DNA of 64,000 nucleotides from Prorocentrum cordatum (GCA_963575745.1 CAUYUJ010018621.1:5001-69000), one strand, 5' to 3'; numbered from the stretch's first letter, positions 52,202-63,639 are shown. Numbers and translations are program-made. The notes: generated by a model not told the origin, from the sequence alone.

Positions 52202-53110
52202 CTGGACCCCACCTGGGGCTTCCTCAAGCCTCGTGGGGCTCCCAGGGGGGAAATCTAACATGTGGCCGTCGGGGGCCCCCCAAAATGGGAACGGGGGGCC
52301 GTCGGGGGGCCACAAGAGCAGAAAAAAATCAACGAATCGACACTGGATGTGTATTAACTTGACACGTTCTGATAGGTGGCCTCCTGGGGCCTCCTGGGAG
52401 CCTCCCGGGAATCTCCTGCTGACCCCTGGGGGCCTGTCCTGGGCGTCCTGCGGCAACCTGGAGCTCTCTGGGGCCTCCTGGGGCTCCCAGGGAGGATATG
52501 TAGCATGTGGTCTTCTGGGCACCCAGGCTGGACCACCTCTTGCGCGGCATCTGAGAGCTCAGAGTTGCGAGAATGTCTTGTGCGAAACAGGCCGGACCAC
52601 CTTGCGCACGGCATCTCAGAGCTCAGAGTTGCGAGGATGTCTCAGGCGAGACGGGCCGGACCACCTCGCGCAGGGCATCTCAGAACTCAGAAGTTCGAGG
52701 ATGTCTCAGGCGGGCTCCCAGGGTCCCAGGGAGGATATGTAACATGTGGTCTTCTGGGCCCCCAGGCTGGACCACCTCTTGCGCAGCATCTGGGAGCTCA
52801 GAGTTGCGAGAATGTCTTGTGCGAAACAGGCCGGACCACCTTGCGCACGGCATCTCAGAGCTCAGAGTTGCGAGGATGTCTCAGGCGAGACGGCCCGGAC
52901 CACCTCTCGCGCGGCACCTCGGGGCTCAGAGTTTCGAGGATGTCTCAAGCGAAACGGCCCGGACCACCTCTCGCGCGGCGTCCCGGAGCGCAACTTTTCG
53001 AGGATGTCTCAGGCGAAACGGCCAATCCCGGCCAACTCAGAAAAGAGAGTTGTGAGGATGTCTCAAGCGAAACGGCCCAGACCATCAAATTTTTGTGAGG
53101 ATGTCTCTGC
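52199..53110 (+). repeat. Higher-order satellite array, part 3
   Basis: Begins with the second target copy of LINE-3, then GGGGCTTCCTCAAGCC, the intact MULE target (CCCCCCAAAATGGG), TGACACGTTCTGATAGGTGG and 64-bp units (GGACCA at 52530, 52594, 52658, 52769, 52833, 52897 and 52961). It shows the array unit uninterrupted. 53111-53606 shows no gene. Confidence 0.9.
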
Positions 53111-53606
53111 TCCGACTTCCCTCGGCCGGAGTTAGCTTCTATCACAACAGCACCCCGTTCAGCAAGCTGTTTGGGGGAAAATAAAACACAGCAAAACAAA
53201 TATGCAAGATATGCTCAAACATACTCGAAAAAGCGTGCCCTGACTATTTATCTCTTGACTACTTCTGAGCACTCCTCCTGTAGAGGGACAGGCCCGACTT
53301 CATGCGAGCGACGAGAACCACGGGCCTGACTGTCCCGGCGGCACGCGACAGCGAAACTGTACACCTTTTCGGAGCGGCTCGCTGTCGATTTCGCTCCCTG
53401 AACAATATGAACTCCTCCGAGGGCGCGTCGCTTTCGTTTTTGTTGCTTTCTTGGCTTCATCCCTGCGGCCGCCCAGCGCTGTCGCCCTCTCGCTGACACA
53501 GTTCGCCTGGTGCGGGGCCCGTCGTCTTTCGTAACTCACTCTTAATTATCGGGTCCGAAGCTCGCCGTGTTCTGGGTTTCGCTGTCACGTGTCAGCGGGA
53601 CAGCAC

Positions 53607-53775
53607 ATCGGCTGCGAGCGAGGGGGGGAAGTGAGAAGGAGAATGCCCTCTCGGCAGGCAGCGGGGCCTCTCAGATGAGAAGCTTTCGGTGTCTTCGGGG
53701 AAGGCTCAGAAAACTTCTCAGGAAGCCGGGGGGCTTCCGAGCCTTCTGAGAAGGCCCGCCCCCTCTCATTCTCTC
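53607..53775. mobile_element. Element of the I-1 family outside any recognised gene
   Basis: GGCTGCGAGCGAGGGGGGGA then AGTGAGAAGGAGAA aligns with the left end of I-1 at 6266-6300. The interior CTTCTCAGGAAG and GCCTTCTGAGAAGGC also match. The right end is more diverged. 53776-54370 shows no gene. Confidence 0.65.
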
Positions 53776-54483
53776 CCGGGGCTGGCCAACCCCGTTCGAG
53801 TCGTCAGATGGCGGCCTTCCGAGGCCCCTGCACCCTTACCGCGCATCCTCATGATGCGTGCAGACTGTGCGCCAGATGACACAGTGACCTTACACGGTGG
53901 CTTACGCGGGCCGCCAGCGCGACACGCCAGGTTGGAGAGGAAAGCGCTTACGCGCGACCTTACGCGGGCAGCTTGCGCGCCAGTGTTGGTGGAGACGACA
54001 CCGTGTTTGTTTGCGTAGCTCATTTGCTTTCCGGCGACCCTCTGCTTCATGGCGAGGTCGTCGCCGGCCTTAATTACGAGGGGGAGCGGTAGGGGGGGGG
54101 ACTGGCTCAGGGTGGGGGGAGACATCGACCTGGAATCGGTGATGCATCGCTGACTGATCGGCGATGTGCCCCCGATCACGAAACCGCACGCTTATGGGCG
54201 GGGTGGGCTACAGCGCGGGCGCGGCTGCAAGAACCCCTCGCCAGAGACCCAACCCGGCAAACCCGCGCGCGAGGGGGGAAACCGCGGAGCACCCGGCACG
54301 CAGCGGCTCCTCTGATGGCTGCGGGAAGCCACCGCGCAGCGCGCGGAGAGAAGAAACTCAAGGTACCCTGACGAAAAATATGTGGCTCCTCCTCCTCCTC
54401 CTCCTCCTCCTCCTCATCCTGTATCGGCGATGCATGGGCGACTGGGCTCGACGCCGTCCTCCCGGGGGGGCCGCACACGCTGG

Positions 54484-54572
54484 CGCGCGGAGCGCGCCAG
54501 GGCGGCGCCGCAGGCGCGCTGCCGGGTGGATCCAAGAAAATCGGATCGGCGCGGAGCGCCAAAGGTTCATGT
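54484..54572 (+). mobile_element. Half copy of the I-3 MITE family
   Basis: Core GGCGCGCGGAGCGCGCCAGG, then the right arm GGATCCAAGAAAATCGG and GCGCGGAGCGCCAAAGGTTC. The left arm is missing. A short (CCT)n lies at 54387-54416. Confidence 0.65.
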
Positions 54573-54577
54573 TTGAG

Positions 54578-54918
<341 letters not shown>

Positions 54919-55149
54919 GTTCCCCCGCTTTTCGACTCTAAGGCAAAAAACAAAATGGCAACAGCTGATGCTTATGGCGGAAGAGTTCATGCTTGCGTTT
55001 ATGTTTGTGGCAGAAGCCCATGCGTATGGCACCTGCTGTTCTTCGGCTCACGCTGCCTCTGATCACTGCCCGCGCGCGCCCGAGGCCGCCCCCGCCGAGG
55101 ACCGAGCCGAGGCGGCGCCGGCGCCCGAGGGCAGCGGGGTGCTGGAGCA

Positions 55150-55340
55150 CCACGTGGCACTGAAGGGGCCCAGGGACACACAAAGAAACACACGCACACA
55201 CCCAAATCCAAGGACTCCCCATATTTTTGATGATGTGTTCCTTGATTCTCGTTCCCCCCCCCCACTTCCCAGATTTTCCCATATTTTCCTGGGAGCCGAC
55301 GATCAATAGTGTCTGTGTTTTTTTCCCCCTCCTGAACCAC
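55150..55340 (+). repeat. Dispersed repeat C, copy 3
   Basis: CACTGAAGGGGCCCAGGGAC, CACACCCAAATCCAAGGACT, CCCCATATTTT, CCCACTTCCCAGATTTTCCC and GTGTCTGTGTTTTTTTCCCC match copy 1 closely. Confidence 0.8.
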
Positions 55341-55565
55341 GTGGGACCTGCTCCAGAGCAGGCATACTGTAGACGGATATACCCTTTCTCCGACCCTGCA
55401 CTGCGCCGAACGCAACGGCCGCGTCGTCTGTAGACTCATCCCCCCCGAATGTGTCCCTATACGCGACGACACCCAATGCGTCTACGGACGCTTGCGGCTA
55501 GAAAGCGAGAACGGTATTCAGCATAGGCCCGAGGTATTGGCTTTCTCGAATTGGCGGCGCGCACG

Positions 55566-55689
55566 AGGGGGTAGGGGGAGGGGGAAAAACTACTTCTCAG
55601 AAGGCGCCGGCTCTACATCTAGACGAGGCCCGCGCCCTCTGAGAGGCAGGGGTGCTTCTAAGAAGCCTTCCCCCATCCCCCTACCCCCG
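55566..55689. mobile_element. Short TIR element G, copy 2
   Basis: The ends are inverted repeats GGGGGTAGGGGGAGGGGGAA and, reversed, GGGGGTAGGGGGATGGGGGA. The interior has CTTCTCAGAAGGCGC, CGCGCCCTCTGAGAGGCAG and CTTCTAAGAAGCC, as in copy 1. Confidence 0.75.
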
Positions 55690-55727
55690 TCCGCGCGTGG
55701 CCATCGAAGCAGGTGGACCTTTGCCCT

Positions 55728-55830
55728 CGAGGAGGAGGAGGAGGAGGAGGAGGAGGAGGAGGAGGAGGAGGAGGAGGAGGAGGAGGGGGAGGAGGAGGAG
55801 GAGGAGGAGGAGGAGGAGGAGGAGGAGGAG
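55728..55830 (+). repeat. (GGA)n microsatellite
   Basis: Pure GAG repeat ending in GCAGAGCAGAGCAG. Confidence 0.95.
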
Positions 55831-56219
55831 CAGAGCAGAGCAGTACCAATGATCCGATGAATCAGAACGCCTCAAGCCTACGGCGCCACGCAGGGCCAGA
55901 GGAAAACAAAAGCGGATCAGGTGTTCGAGAACCACTTGAGGGGCCCGAGAATCTACGGGACCCTGCAGGGGGATACCACAGGCAAAAGCGAGACCCTCCA
56001 GAGGGAAGACCACGAGGGCTCGCCTATGCACTCCCACACTCTACAGAGCCAGAGGCAGGCGACGAGTAAGCCTACCCCAGCACAGCCTCAACTAGGACTC
56101 ACGGCGCGGCACAGCCCAGACGTCCGAGGTCCGCGTGGACCCCTCGAGTCGGCCGTCCCCCAGAGTGCTCTCGACAAGGCGCAGCTGGCGAGGGGCCTCG
56201 GACAGCGCCCGAAAGCTCG
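55831..56219. other. 389-bp non-repetitive island within a (GGA)n tract
   Basis: Flanked on both sides by (GGA)n of one polarity, like LINE-1. A plus-strand frame (ENHLRGPRIYGTLQGDTTGK) is open but has no recognisable domain. It may be a truncated insertion. Confidence 0.35.
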
Positions 56220-56490
56220 AGGAGGAGGAGGAGGAGGAGGAGGAGGAGGAGGAGGAGGAGGGGGAGGAGGAGGAGGAGGAGAAGAGGAGGAGGAGGAGGA
56301 GAAGGGAAGGAGGAGGACAAAGAGGAGGAGGAGGAGGAGGAGGAGGAGGAGGCGGAGGCGGAGGAGGTGGAGGAGGAGAAAGAGGAGGAGGAGGAGGAGG
56401 AGGAGGAGGAGAAAGATGAGAAAGAGGAGTAGGAGTAGGAGGAGGAGGAAGTGGAGGAGGAGGAGGAGGAGGAGGAGGCAGGGAAGGGGC
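56220..56490 (+). repeat. (GGA)n microsatellite
   Basis: Long interrupted GGA/GAG run. Confidence 0.95.
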
Positions 56491-57054
56491 GGCGCCGGCG
56501 GCCAGGGACGGGAGGGGGCGGCGGGCGGGCGGCAGGGCGAGCAATCGGGGCGCGCGCCGCGTTCAGGACGGCGAAGAGGAGGAAGAGGCACCTGTAGCGT
56601 CTAGCTTCGGGCGCGCGCCAGCGTGGATCTGTTTTGTCTTGAGACGAGCGTGTTCCACTACTTGAAAAATAACTACTCGGAAATGGCCTGGATCCGCCGC
56701 GGGGGATCTAGGATAACTTACGTCGAAGCAGATATGTGTTTTTGTTCAGACGTTTGCAAGTTGTCACTTTGCGAGTTGTGGAACGCGCTCGGTGAGCTTT
56801 AAAGGGCAGAACATTCACCCCAAAAAATAAGCACCCCAACACGCGAAGCCGTTCAGTAAACGCACCCAGAGAAGAAATCAAGCAGGGCAGGGCTGTTGAG
56901 TAAAACGCCCAGGGCCGTCTAGTCAATGCCGATTGTCGGGTCCGGATGATTTTTCCTCCCTTGATATTTGGGGGACGAGACCTCGGAGAGGCACACTCGG
57001 ATGTATATACTCACTCCGCCTCTGCTGTAGCTTGAACGAGATACAGTTGGCCCG
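56491..57054. other. No gene seen
   Basis: GC-rich to 56620, then mixed sequence with no domain in any frame. GTTGAGTAAAACGCCCAGGG and GTTCAGTAAACGCACCCAGA (about 56850-56925) are a diverged local duplication. Confidence 0.4.
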
Positions 57055-57175
57055 TATCGTGAGGATGCGCGATGAGGATGCGAGGGCCTCGGACGCCCAC
57101 TTCGAAGCGTTTCGGGCGGGGCGCGGCCAGCGAAAGTGGCCAAGGATGGACCGAGGAGGCAAGGGTGCAAGGGTA
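57055..57175 (+). repeat. Dispersed repeat D, copy 2
   Basis: CGTGAGGATGCGCGATGAGG through GGACCGAGGAGGCAAGGGTG, in the same order as 20520-20655. 57176-57373 shows no gene. Confidence 0.6.
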
Positions 57176-57373
57176 CCCCTGGGAAGGTTGCGCACTCTTC
57201 CTATGCGGGTGGACTGTACGCAGTACTCCCCTGCCGGCTGCACGCGACGGGGCGGCAAGCCACCCCGTGATCAGCCACGCCCCTGGCGAGGCGTGGGACC
57301 TCGAGGGGAAGGGCGCTGCTTCGGACTGCATCTGGTCCACTGGATGCGCCAGGTCCACGGGTGGGGGGAGGTT

Positions 57374-57605
57374 GAGCAGGGACCGACCGTCCCGGTATTC
57401 CTACAGGTCTACCACGAGATGTTCTTAGAACCCAAAAAGGTTGTAAGAACAGGCAACACTGTTCTTGGACCATAGGCCCGATGTGTTAAAACAAGACAGA
57501 CACCACCAGACATGTTTTAAGAACAGTTCGTGCAGACCACAAAAGGCTCTTAGAACGTTCTTTGGTGGGCCTATATGCGAGCCAGGACGCTTCGCCACTG
57601 CTTGA
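57374..57605 (+). repeat. Dispersed 232-bp repeat B, copy 3
   Basis: GAGCAGGGACCGACCGTCCC to CTTCGCCACTGCTTGA; same length and strand as copies 1 and 2. 57606-57761 shows no gene. Confidence 0.85.
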
Positions 57606-57761
57606 GATGGGGGGAGGTGCCCCCCCGAAGCGTGGCGCCGGTGTGCCGCCCGGCCTGGCGGCGGGGCGCCCGACCTGGTCTGGACAATTGCGGGGCCCGT
57701 CGCGCATCCCCACGGGCCCAGGGATGACCGGCGACGGCGGGGCGACGGGCCCAAGTTTAGG

Positions 57762-57907
57762 TCGGCCATGTCCTCCTGCAGGCGGATTCTGGACGAAATA
57801 TCAGAAATATGCCAAAAATGCCCAATACTAGTCAAAAAATAGAAAATCGTCCCCATACCATGTTCTAACTTTTCTTGAACATTCCTCCTGTAGAGGGGCA
57901 GGCCCGA
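57762..57907. mobile_element. TIR family T, copy T3 (146 bp)
   Basis: Left end GTCGGCCATGTCCTCCTGCA; right end TCCTCCTGTAGAGGGGCAGG then CCCGAC. AT-rich interior (AAATATGCCAAAAATGCCCA) resembling T2. Confidence 0.75.
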
Positions 57908-58317
57908 CGTAAGTCCGAGGCCTGTCGGCGGTGGCCTAGGCACGGCGGGCGTGGCAGCGGCTGCACGACGGCCTCCCGGGATGGCGGCTGGCCGCATCAG
58001 GCTGGCGAAGGGGGCGGGCTCGTCGTCCTCGTCGTCGTCGTTGTCCTTCTCCGTCCCCACCACCACCTCCTCGTCCTCGCCATCATCACCATCCTTCTCA
58101 CCCCCGACCCCTTACTCTTCGACCTCCTCCTCCTCCGCCTCCTCCTTCCCCTCCTCGGCATCACCGTCATGCTTACGATTACTCCCCCTCCTTCTTGCCC
58201 CTCCTCCTTACATGGAGAAGGAAGATGAGGAAGGATAAGCGGGAGGGGCATGGGTTGGATGGAGCATGGAAGGAAGTACCAAGAAGTACCTGGAGCAGAG
58301 GCAGGAGGAGGAGTAGG
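57908..58317. other. Spacer with CGTC/CCT-rich tract; no gene
   Basis: (CTCGTC)n and CCT-rich sequence at 58018-58160, then GGA-rich 58210-58317 leading into repeat A. No gene. Confidence 0.6.
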
Positions 58318-58800
58318 GTGAGGACCTGTGTAAGTCCAAGACGCATCAACGATGTTGCACTCAACCCTCCCTCCAACTTCCCTCTCACTAGGTCCTTACA
58401 ACAGCTGTGTTCATTGCCGGAAGTGCCCAATTGAAAGACACCCGTCTGAGAATCACCAATCGTGCCGCCAAAACGCGGCTTCTGGGAATCAAACGCCGCG
58501 AATCAACGGGACTGCTACGTCTGGACGATCGCAGATCGCTTCAAAACACCGTTCCTGGGGTCTCAACACCGTAAATCAGCGTGAACGTTACATCCAGACA
58601 GATCCCAACGTGAGTGGTACGTCTGGGCAGATCCCAAGTGCGCCAGAACACCGTTCGTTAGAACTGCAACGGTGCTAACCCGTGAAACTGCTGCAAACCT
58701 GCAAAATTCGCGCACTCGGCGCGAAGGCGAGAATCACACATCGAAGAGGAGCCGCCCTCCGTCCCTGAAGCTGAAGCTTTTGAGAGGGCCTTGGCGCCGC
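58318..58800 (+). repeat. Composite repeat A, copy 3
   Basis: GTGAGGACCTGTGTAAGTCC, CATCAACGATGTTGCACTCA, then several units with GCGAATCAACGGGACTGCTA and CAAAACACCGTTCCTGGGG, and one 84-bp-type unit (CGCGCACTCGGCGCGAAGGC). Confidence 0.75.
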
Positions 58801-58899
58801 GCGCGGTCGTCTTCTAAGACCATTACATCTGATTCAAGGAAGTGTGCGGTCGACGTCCCAATGATCGCGTCCTGGCACGACTTGGGATCGTCAGGACAC

Positions 58900-59165
58900 A
58901 CCAAGCACGTTGAGTCGCTGTGAGGAAGTCACGGTAAGGGTGTGCAGGCCGGATTGCGGAGTGTCAGGACGCAGCAGTAACGTTGATTCGCGATCCACTG
59001 AAATCACAGAAACTGCGCTTTGGCACGATTGGGGATTCTCAAGCGGTTGTCTTCCAATGGGCCGCGTCCCGCAATGAGCAAACATTCTCGTAGGGACCTG
59101 CAAAGGAGGGAACTTGGAGGAAGAGATTATCGCAACATCGTGATGAGCCCTGGGTTTACATTGGT
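58900..59165 (-). repeat. Composite repeat A, copy 4, reverse orientation
   Basis: Reverse complement of the lead segment: AACATCGTGATGAGCCCTGG then GTTTACATTGGTCATCCTCC at 59133-59172, preceded by GTTGATTCGCGATCCACTGA. The (CCT)n that follows is the GGA flank of this inverted copy. Confidence 0.75.
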
Positions 59166-60400
59166 CATCCTCCTCGTCTTCCTCGTCTTCCTCGTCTTCC
59201 TCCTCCTCCTCCTCCTCGCCCTCCTCCTCCTCCTCCTCCTCCCAGTTGCCCACCTTCTCATCGTCCTCCTTCTCCTCCTCTCCTCCTCCCTCCTCCTCCT
59301 CCCTCCTCTCCTCTCCTCCTCCTCCTCCTCCTCCTCCTCCCTCCTCCTCCTCCTCTCTTCTCCAACTCCTCCTCCTCCTCCTCCTCCTCCAACTCCTCCG
59401 CCTCCTCCTCCTCCTCCTCCTCCTCTCCTCCTTTCTCTCCTCCTCCTCCTCCTCCTTTGTTCCTCCTCCTCCTTTTCCTCCTTTTTTCCCTCCTCCTCCG
59501 TCTCCTCCTCCTCCTCCTCCTCCAACTCCTCTCCTCCTCCTCTCCTCCTCTTCCTCCTCTTCCTCGTCCTCCTCCTTCTTTTCCTCCTCCTCCTTTTCCC
59601 TCCTCCTCCTCCTCCTTTTCCTCCTCCTTTCCTCCTCCCCTCCTTTTCCTCCTCCTTTTCCTCCTCCTCCTCCTTTTCCTCCTCCTTTTTTCCTCTCCTT
59701 TTCCTCCTCTCCTCGCTCCTCCTCTCTTTTTCTCCTCCTCATCCATCCTCGTCGTCCTCATCCTCCTCCTTCGCTTCCCTCTCCTCCTCCTCCTCCTCCT
59801 TCCTCCTCTCCTCTCTTCTTGGTTCTCCTCCTCGTCCTCGTCTCTCTCCTCCTCCTCCTCCTCCTCCTCCTGCTCCTCCTCCTCCTCCTCCCTGTCACCC
59901 TCCTCGTCCACCTCCTCCTTCTCCTTCTCTTCCTCCTCCTCTTCCTCCTCCTCCTCCTCCTCCGCCTTATCCTCATCCCGCCGGTCGAGGCAGGGAGGAA
60001 CGCGCGGCCGCCGCGCTGGGCGGCGGGCCCGCCCCCCGTCGCCACGTACTTCTGGGAGATCCGCTTGCCTCCCGGGCGAGGACATTATCTGGTTCGAGAC
60101 GGGTAATACAAACAGAGGAGAAGAGGTGAAGGAGGGGGAGGTGGAGGGGGGAGGAAGAAGATGAGGGTGAGGGGGAAGGGGGGGTGAGGACCTCCTCCTC
60201 CTCCTCCTCCTCCTCCTGCTCCCCCCCTCCTCCTCCTCTCCTCCTTCCCTCCCCTCCTCCTCCTCCCCCTCCTCCTCATCCTGTTCCTCGTTGTCGTCGT
60301 CGTCCTCCTCCTCCACCCCCTCCTCCTCCTCCTCCAAGTCCTCCTCCAACTCCTCCTCCTCCTCCTCCTTCTCCTCATCCTCCTGATGGTGATGTTGATG
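59166..60400 (+). repeat. (CCT)n microsatellite block
   Basis: Interrupted CCT (59166-59975), a GC-rich non-repetitive spacer with no gene (59976-60110), GGA (60110-60185), then CCT again. Confidence 0.9.
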
Positions 60401-60885
60401 GTGATGGTGATAGTGATGGTGATGTATGGTGATGGTGATGGTGAGGTGATGGTGATGGTGATGGTGGTGGTGACGGTGATGATGGTGGTGCTGCTGATCA
60501 TGATATTGTTGTAGATGATGAGATGATGGTGGTGGTGGTTGTGATGGTGATGGTGATGGTGATGATGAAGATGCTGTTGATGATGATGTTGATGTCGATG
60601 ATGTTGATGATGGTGATGCCGATGCTGATGCTGATGAGGATGAGGAGGAACCTTCGGCGACGATCGGAGGAGGATGCGGAGGAGGTGGAGGACCAGGAGG
60701 ACGAGAGGGAGGAGGAGGAGGAGGAGGTGGAGGAGGGCCTCATCCTCCCCCTCTTCCTCCTCCTCCTCCTCTTCCTCCCCATCCCCATCGCCATTCCCAT
60801 CATCACCATCATCATGATCGTCATCATCAGCAGCAGCAGCATCAGCAGCAGCATCAGCAGCAGCATTATCATCACCAGCATCATC

Positions 60886-60939
<54 letters not shown>

Positions 60940-61385
60940 AGCATCAGCATCATCAGCAGCAGCACCAGCATGTTCATCAGCATCACCATCAGTTTCATCG
61001 TCGTCATCATCACCATCAGCATCGGCACCATCAGCATCACCATCATCATCACTAGCAGCAGCAACAACCGCATTATCATCAGCATCACCATCATCAGCAC
61101 CATCATCATCACCATCACCATCATCACAATCATATACATCATCATCACATTCATATACATCAGCAGCATCATTATCAGCAATTTCACCACCAACATAAAC
61201 ATCATCAGCAGCAGCAGCAGCACCACCAACACCAGCATCGTCATAAGCATCGTCACCATCAGCATCACCAGCATCATCATAAGCATACTCATCATCATCA
61301 TCAGCAGCAGCAGCATCATCACCATCGTCCTCAGCATCATCATCAGCATCGTCATCATCATCGTCATTAGCATTACCACCAACAC

Positions 61386-61416
<31 letters not shown>

Positions 61417-61620
61417 GTCGTCAGCAGCATCATCATCATCCTCGCAATCACCATCATCGTCATGATCATCACCATCATCTGCATCAGCATCAGCATCATA
61501 ACCATCAGCATCATCATCATCAGCATCATCATCACCACCACCATCATCATCATCATCATCATCATCACCATTATCGGAATCATTATCATAACCAGCATCA
61601 TATTCATCTTAATCACCATC
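60401..61620 (+). repeat. (GAT)n then (CAT)n microsatellite
   Basis: GATGGT units to about 60660, a GGA/CCT switch at 60670-60780, then CAT/CAGCAT to 61610. The strand switch makes a large imperfect inverted repeat. Met/Ile/His frames are simple-sequence translations. Confidence 0.9.
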
Positions 61621-61794
61621 ACCGCCCTCGTCCTCCTCCTGCTCTTCTTCACCATCATCATCCTCGTTCTCCTCTTTCCCACTGCTCTCCTCCTTCCCCT
61701 CCCCCTCCCCCTTCCCCTCCCTCTCCCCACGCGCGAGGTGACGATAGGGAGGAGGAGGAGGAGGAGGAGGAAGAAGGAGAGGAAGAAGAGGACC

Positions 61795-62620
61795 AGCGCA
61801 AACCCAAGACCCATCAACAATGTTGGAATACACCCTCCCTCTTCATAGGCCCCTGCGTGGGTTGATTTCCACTGGGGGGAACGCCCCACTGGGATACAAA
61901 CGTGTCATTCCTGAAGCTTGCCAGAACACCATTCTCTGGACTTCAACGCCACGAGTTGACCTGACTGTGGCGTCTTGACGATTCTGCATTGTGCCAGGAA
62001 AAAAATGTCCTGGGACTTTCGCACCACGAATCAACGTAACTGTTGCGCCTGACTTTCCTGAACAATTCCAAGACACCATTTTTGGTGTATCAGCCATGAG
62101 AACCAATAAGAGCATTGCAAATGTTTGAAGCGAATGTGCGCGGCGCCGAAGTGAGAGCCATATTTTGAAAAAAGAGCCGCCCTCAATCCGTGAAGCTCCT
62201 GCACTTATTGGAAACGAATGTGCGCAACGCTAAGACAAGAAATATACCTTTGAAAACCGCCTTCAATCCGTGAATCACCTGCATTTTTTCAGCGAGCGTG
62301 CGCGGCGCTCGGGAGAGAACCACATGTTAAAGTCTATCTGTCCTCAGTCCGTGAACTCTTGCAAACTTGAAAAACGAATGTGCGCAGCGCTGAGGTGAGA
62401 TCCACATGTTGAAAACGACCCGCCCTGAGTCCGTGCGACTCTTGCAAATGTTTGAAACGAATGTGCGCGGCGCTAAAGCGAGAGCCGTATGTTGAAAACA
62501 ACCCGCCCTCCATCTGTGAAGCGGTTGCCAAGTTTTGAAACATCAGGCTCATAAATGATAAAGGAGTCGCAGGCGAAACGCATGGCCCGCCCTTCCGACT
62601 GGCCCCAGGGTGAGACAATG
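61795..62620 (+). repeat. Composite repeat A, copy 5
   Basis: GACCAGCGCAAACCCAAGAC, CATCAACAATGTTGGAATAC, CTCTTCATAGGCCC, then GACTGTGGCGTCTTGACGAT units and an array with 84-bp period from 62110 to 62540 (GTGCGCGGCGC and CGAATGTGCGC starts). The tail GGCGAAACGCATGGCCCGCC is followed by GGA. It is the longest copy. Confidence 0.85.
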
Positions 62621-62639
62621 AGAGTTTGTCATAAGGGAA

Positions 62640-62676
62640 CGGAATGGAGGAGGAGGAGGAGGACGAGGACGAGGAG

Positions 62677-62711
<35 letters not shown>

Positions 62712-62926
62712 GGAGGAGAAGCCCTCTCGCCCCCCTTCCTCTCGCCTCCTGGCCCCGCCCCGGGGCGGTGGGCGACCGCCCGGAGCGCCCCGGGGCACCC
62801 CCCAGGGGCGCCGACGGCGCGGCGCAGCCCCTGGACGCGCAGCCGCGCAGCGCAGCGGCAGAGTTGGCAGCAGCGCCCGACAGCCTCCGGCGAAGAGCCC
62901 CCCTTTGGCACACCCGACGGCGACGA

Positions 62927-62997
<71 letters not shown>

Positions 62998-63019
62998 ACG
63001 ACGACGGCGGCGGCGACGA

Positions 63020-63052
<33 letters not shown>

Positions 63053-63130
63053 CGGTGACGACGACGACGACGACGACGAAGACGACGACGACGACGACAA
63101 CGACGGCAGCGACGACGACGACGACGTCGG
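62640..63130 (+). repeat. (GGA)n then (ACG)n microsatellite
   Basis: GGA/GAC to 62720, a GC-rich spacer to 62912, then ACGGCG/ACGACG to 63130. Confidence 0.9.
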
Positions 63131-63194
63131 AAGAAGTGGGCAAAACCATGGAGTAGGAAGGCGCTGGAAGTGCAGTCGGACCTGGGCCAGAAGA

Positions 63195-63345
63195 GCATCC
63201 CTCAAGGACACGAGGCCCTCCGCCGGCCAAAACGCACAGAACAGCCGAGGGTACCCTCCCCAGGGTGCACAAAAACATCCAACACACACGAAGAACACTG
63301 GGGCACCTTCCCCAAACCGACTTCGATCTTGTACCTCGGTCCGAC
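63195..63345 (+). repeat. Dispersed repeat E, copy 2
   Basis: CCCTCCGCCGGCCAAAACGC, CCCCAGGGTGCACAAAAACA and CACACGAAGAACACTGGGGC match copy 1. AAACCATGGAGTARGAAGGC flanks it on both sides (63146 and 63350) as a direct repeat. Confidence 0.65.
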
Positions 63346-63409
63346 TGTAAAACCATGGAGTAAGAAGGCGTTGAAAATAGATTGGGTTTCCGCCGCCCCC
63401 TGAAGAGGA

Positions 63410-63612
63410 ACGGGCGTGCACGGAAGAGGCGGGCACGATGCCCAACAACAGCTGTTGCCCAAAAGCGGCAGCGGCCGCCGTTGGGCAGGCGACTGCTCGT
63501 CGCGAGCGGACAGCGCCCGCGGCGCCACCGACAGCGAGCCCCGCTCAGAATGGGCAGGCACTGCTGTCGGCCTTCGTCCCCGCCCTTTCCGTACCCATCT
63601 GGACTTGTGGAT
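63410..63612. mobile_element. MITE-like element F, copy 2 (diverged)
   Basis: CACGATGCCCAACAACAGCT, GCAGCGGCCGCCGTTGGGCA and CACTGCTGTCGGCC..CCCTTTCCGTACCCAT follow the order of copy 1. The TIRs have decayed. Confidence 0.65.
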
Positions 63613-63639
63613 GCCGCGACAATGGACACCCCAACAGTC

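Larger units (their letters stand above)
38121..53298. mobile_element. TIR family T, ends of copy T4 bracketing a 15.2-kb nested region
   Basis: Left end GTCGGGCGTGTCCTCCTACA at 38121; right end CTCCTGTAGAGGGACAGGCC then CGAC at 53298, in inverted orientation. The last 130 bp inside the right end align with T1. The segment next to the left end (38150-38275, ACTCAGAAAAGAGAGTTGTG) recurs at 53035-53185. The whole may be a small T element expanded by the satellite array, MULE and LINE-3. Whether both ends belong to one insertion is inference. Confidence 0.55.

Noticed and set aside
56655-56680. Spliced-leader relict (CCGAGTAGTTATTTTTCAAG on the minus strand)
   Set aside because: Needs several gaps and substitutions, has no second relict and no gene behind it.
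60498-61889. 463-codon Met-rich frame
   Set aside because: Simple (GAT/CAT)n translation.
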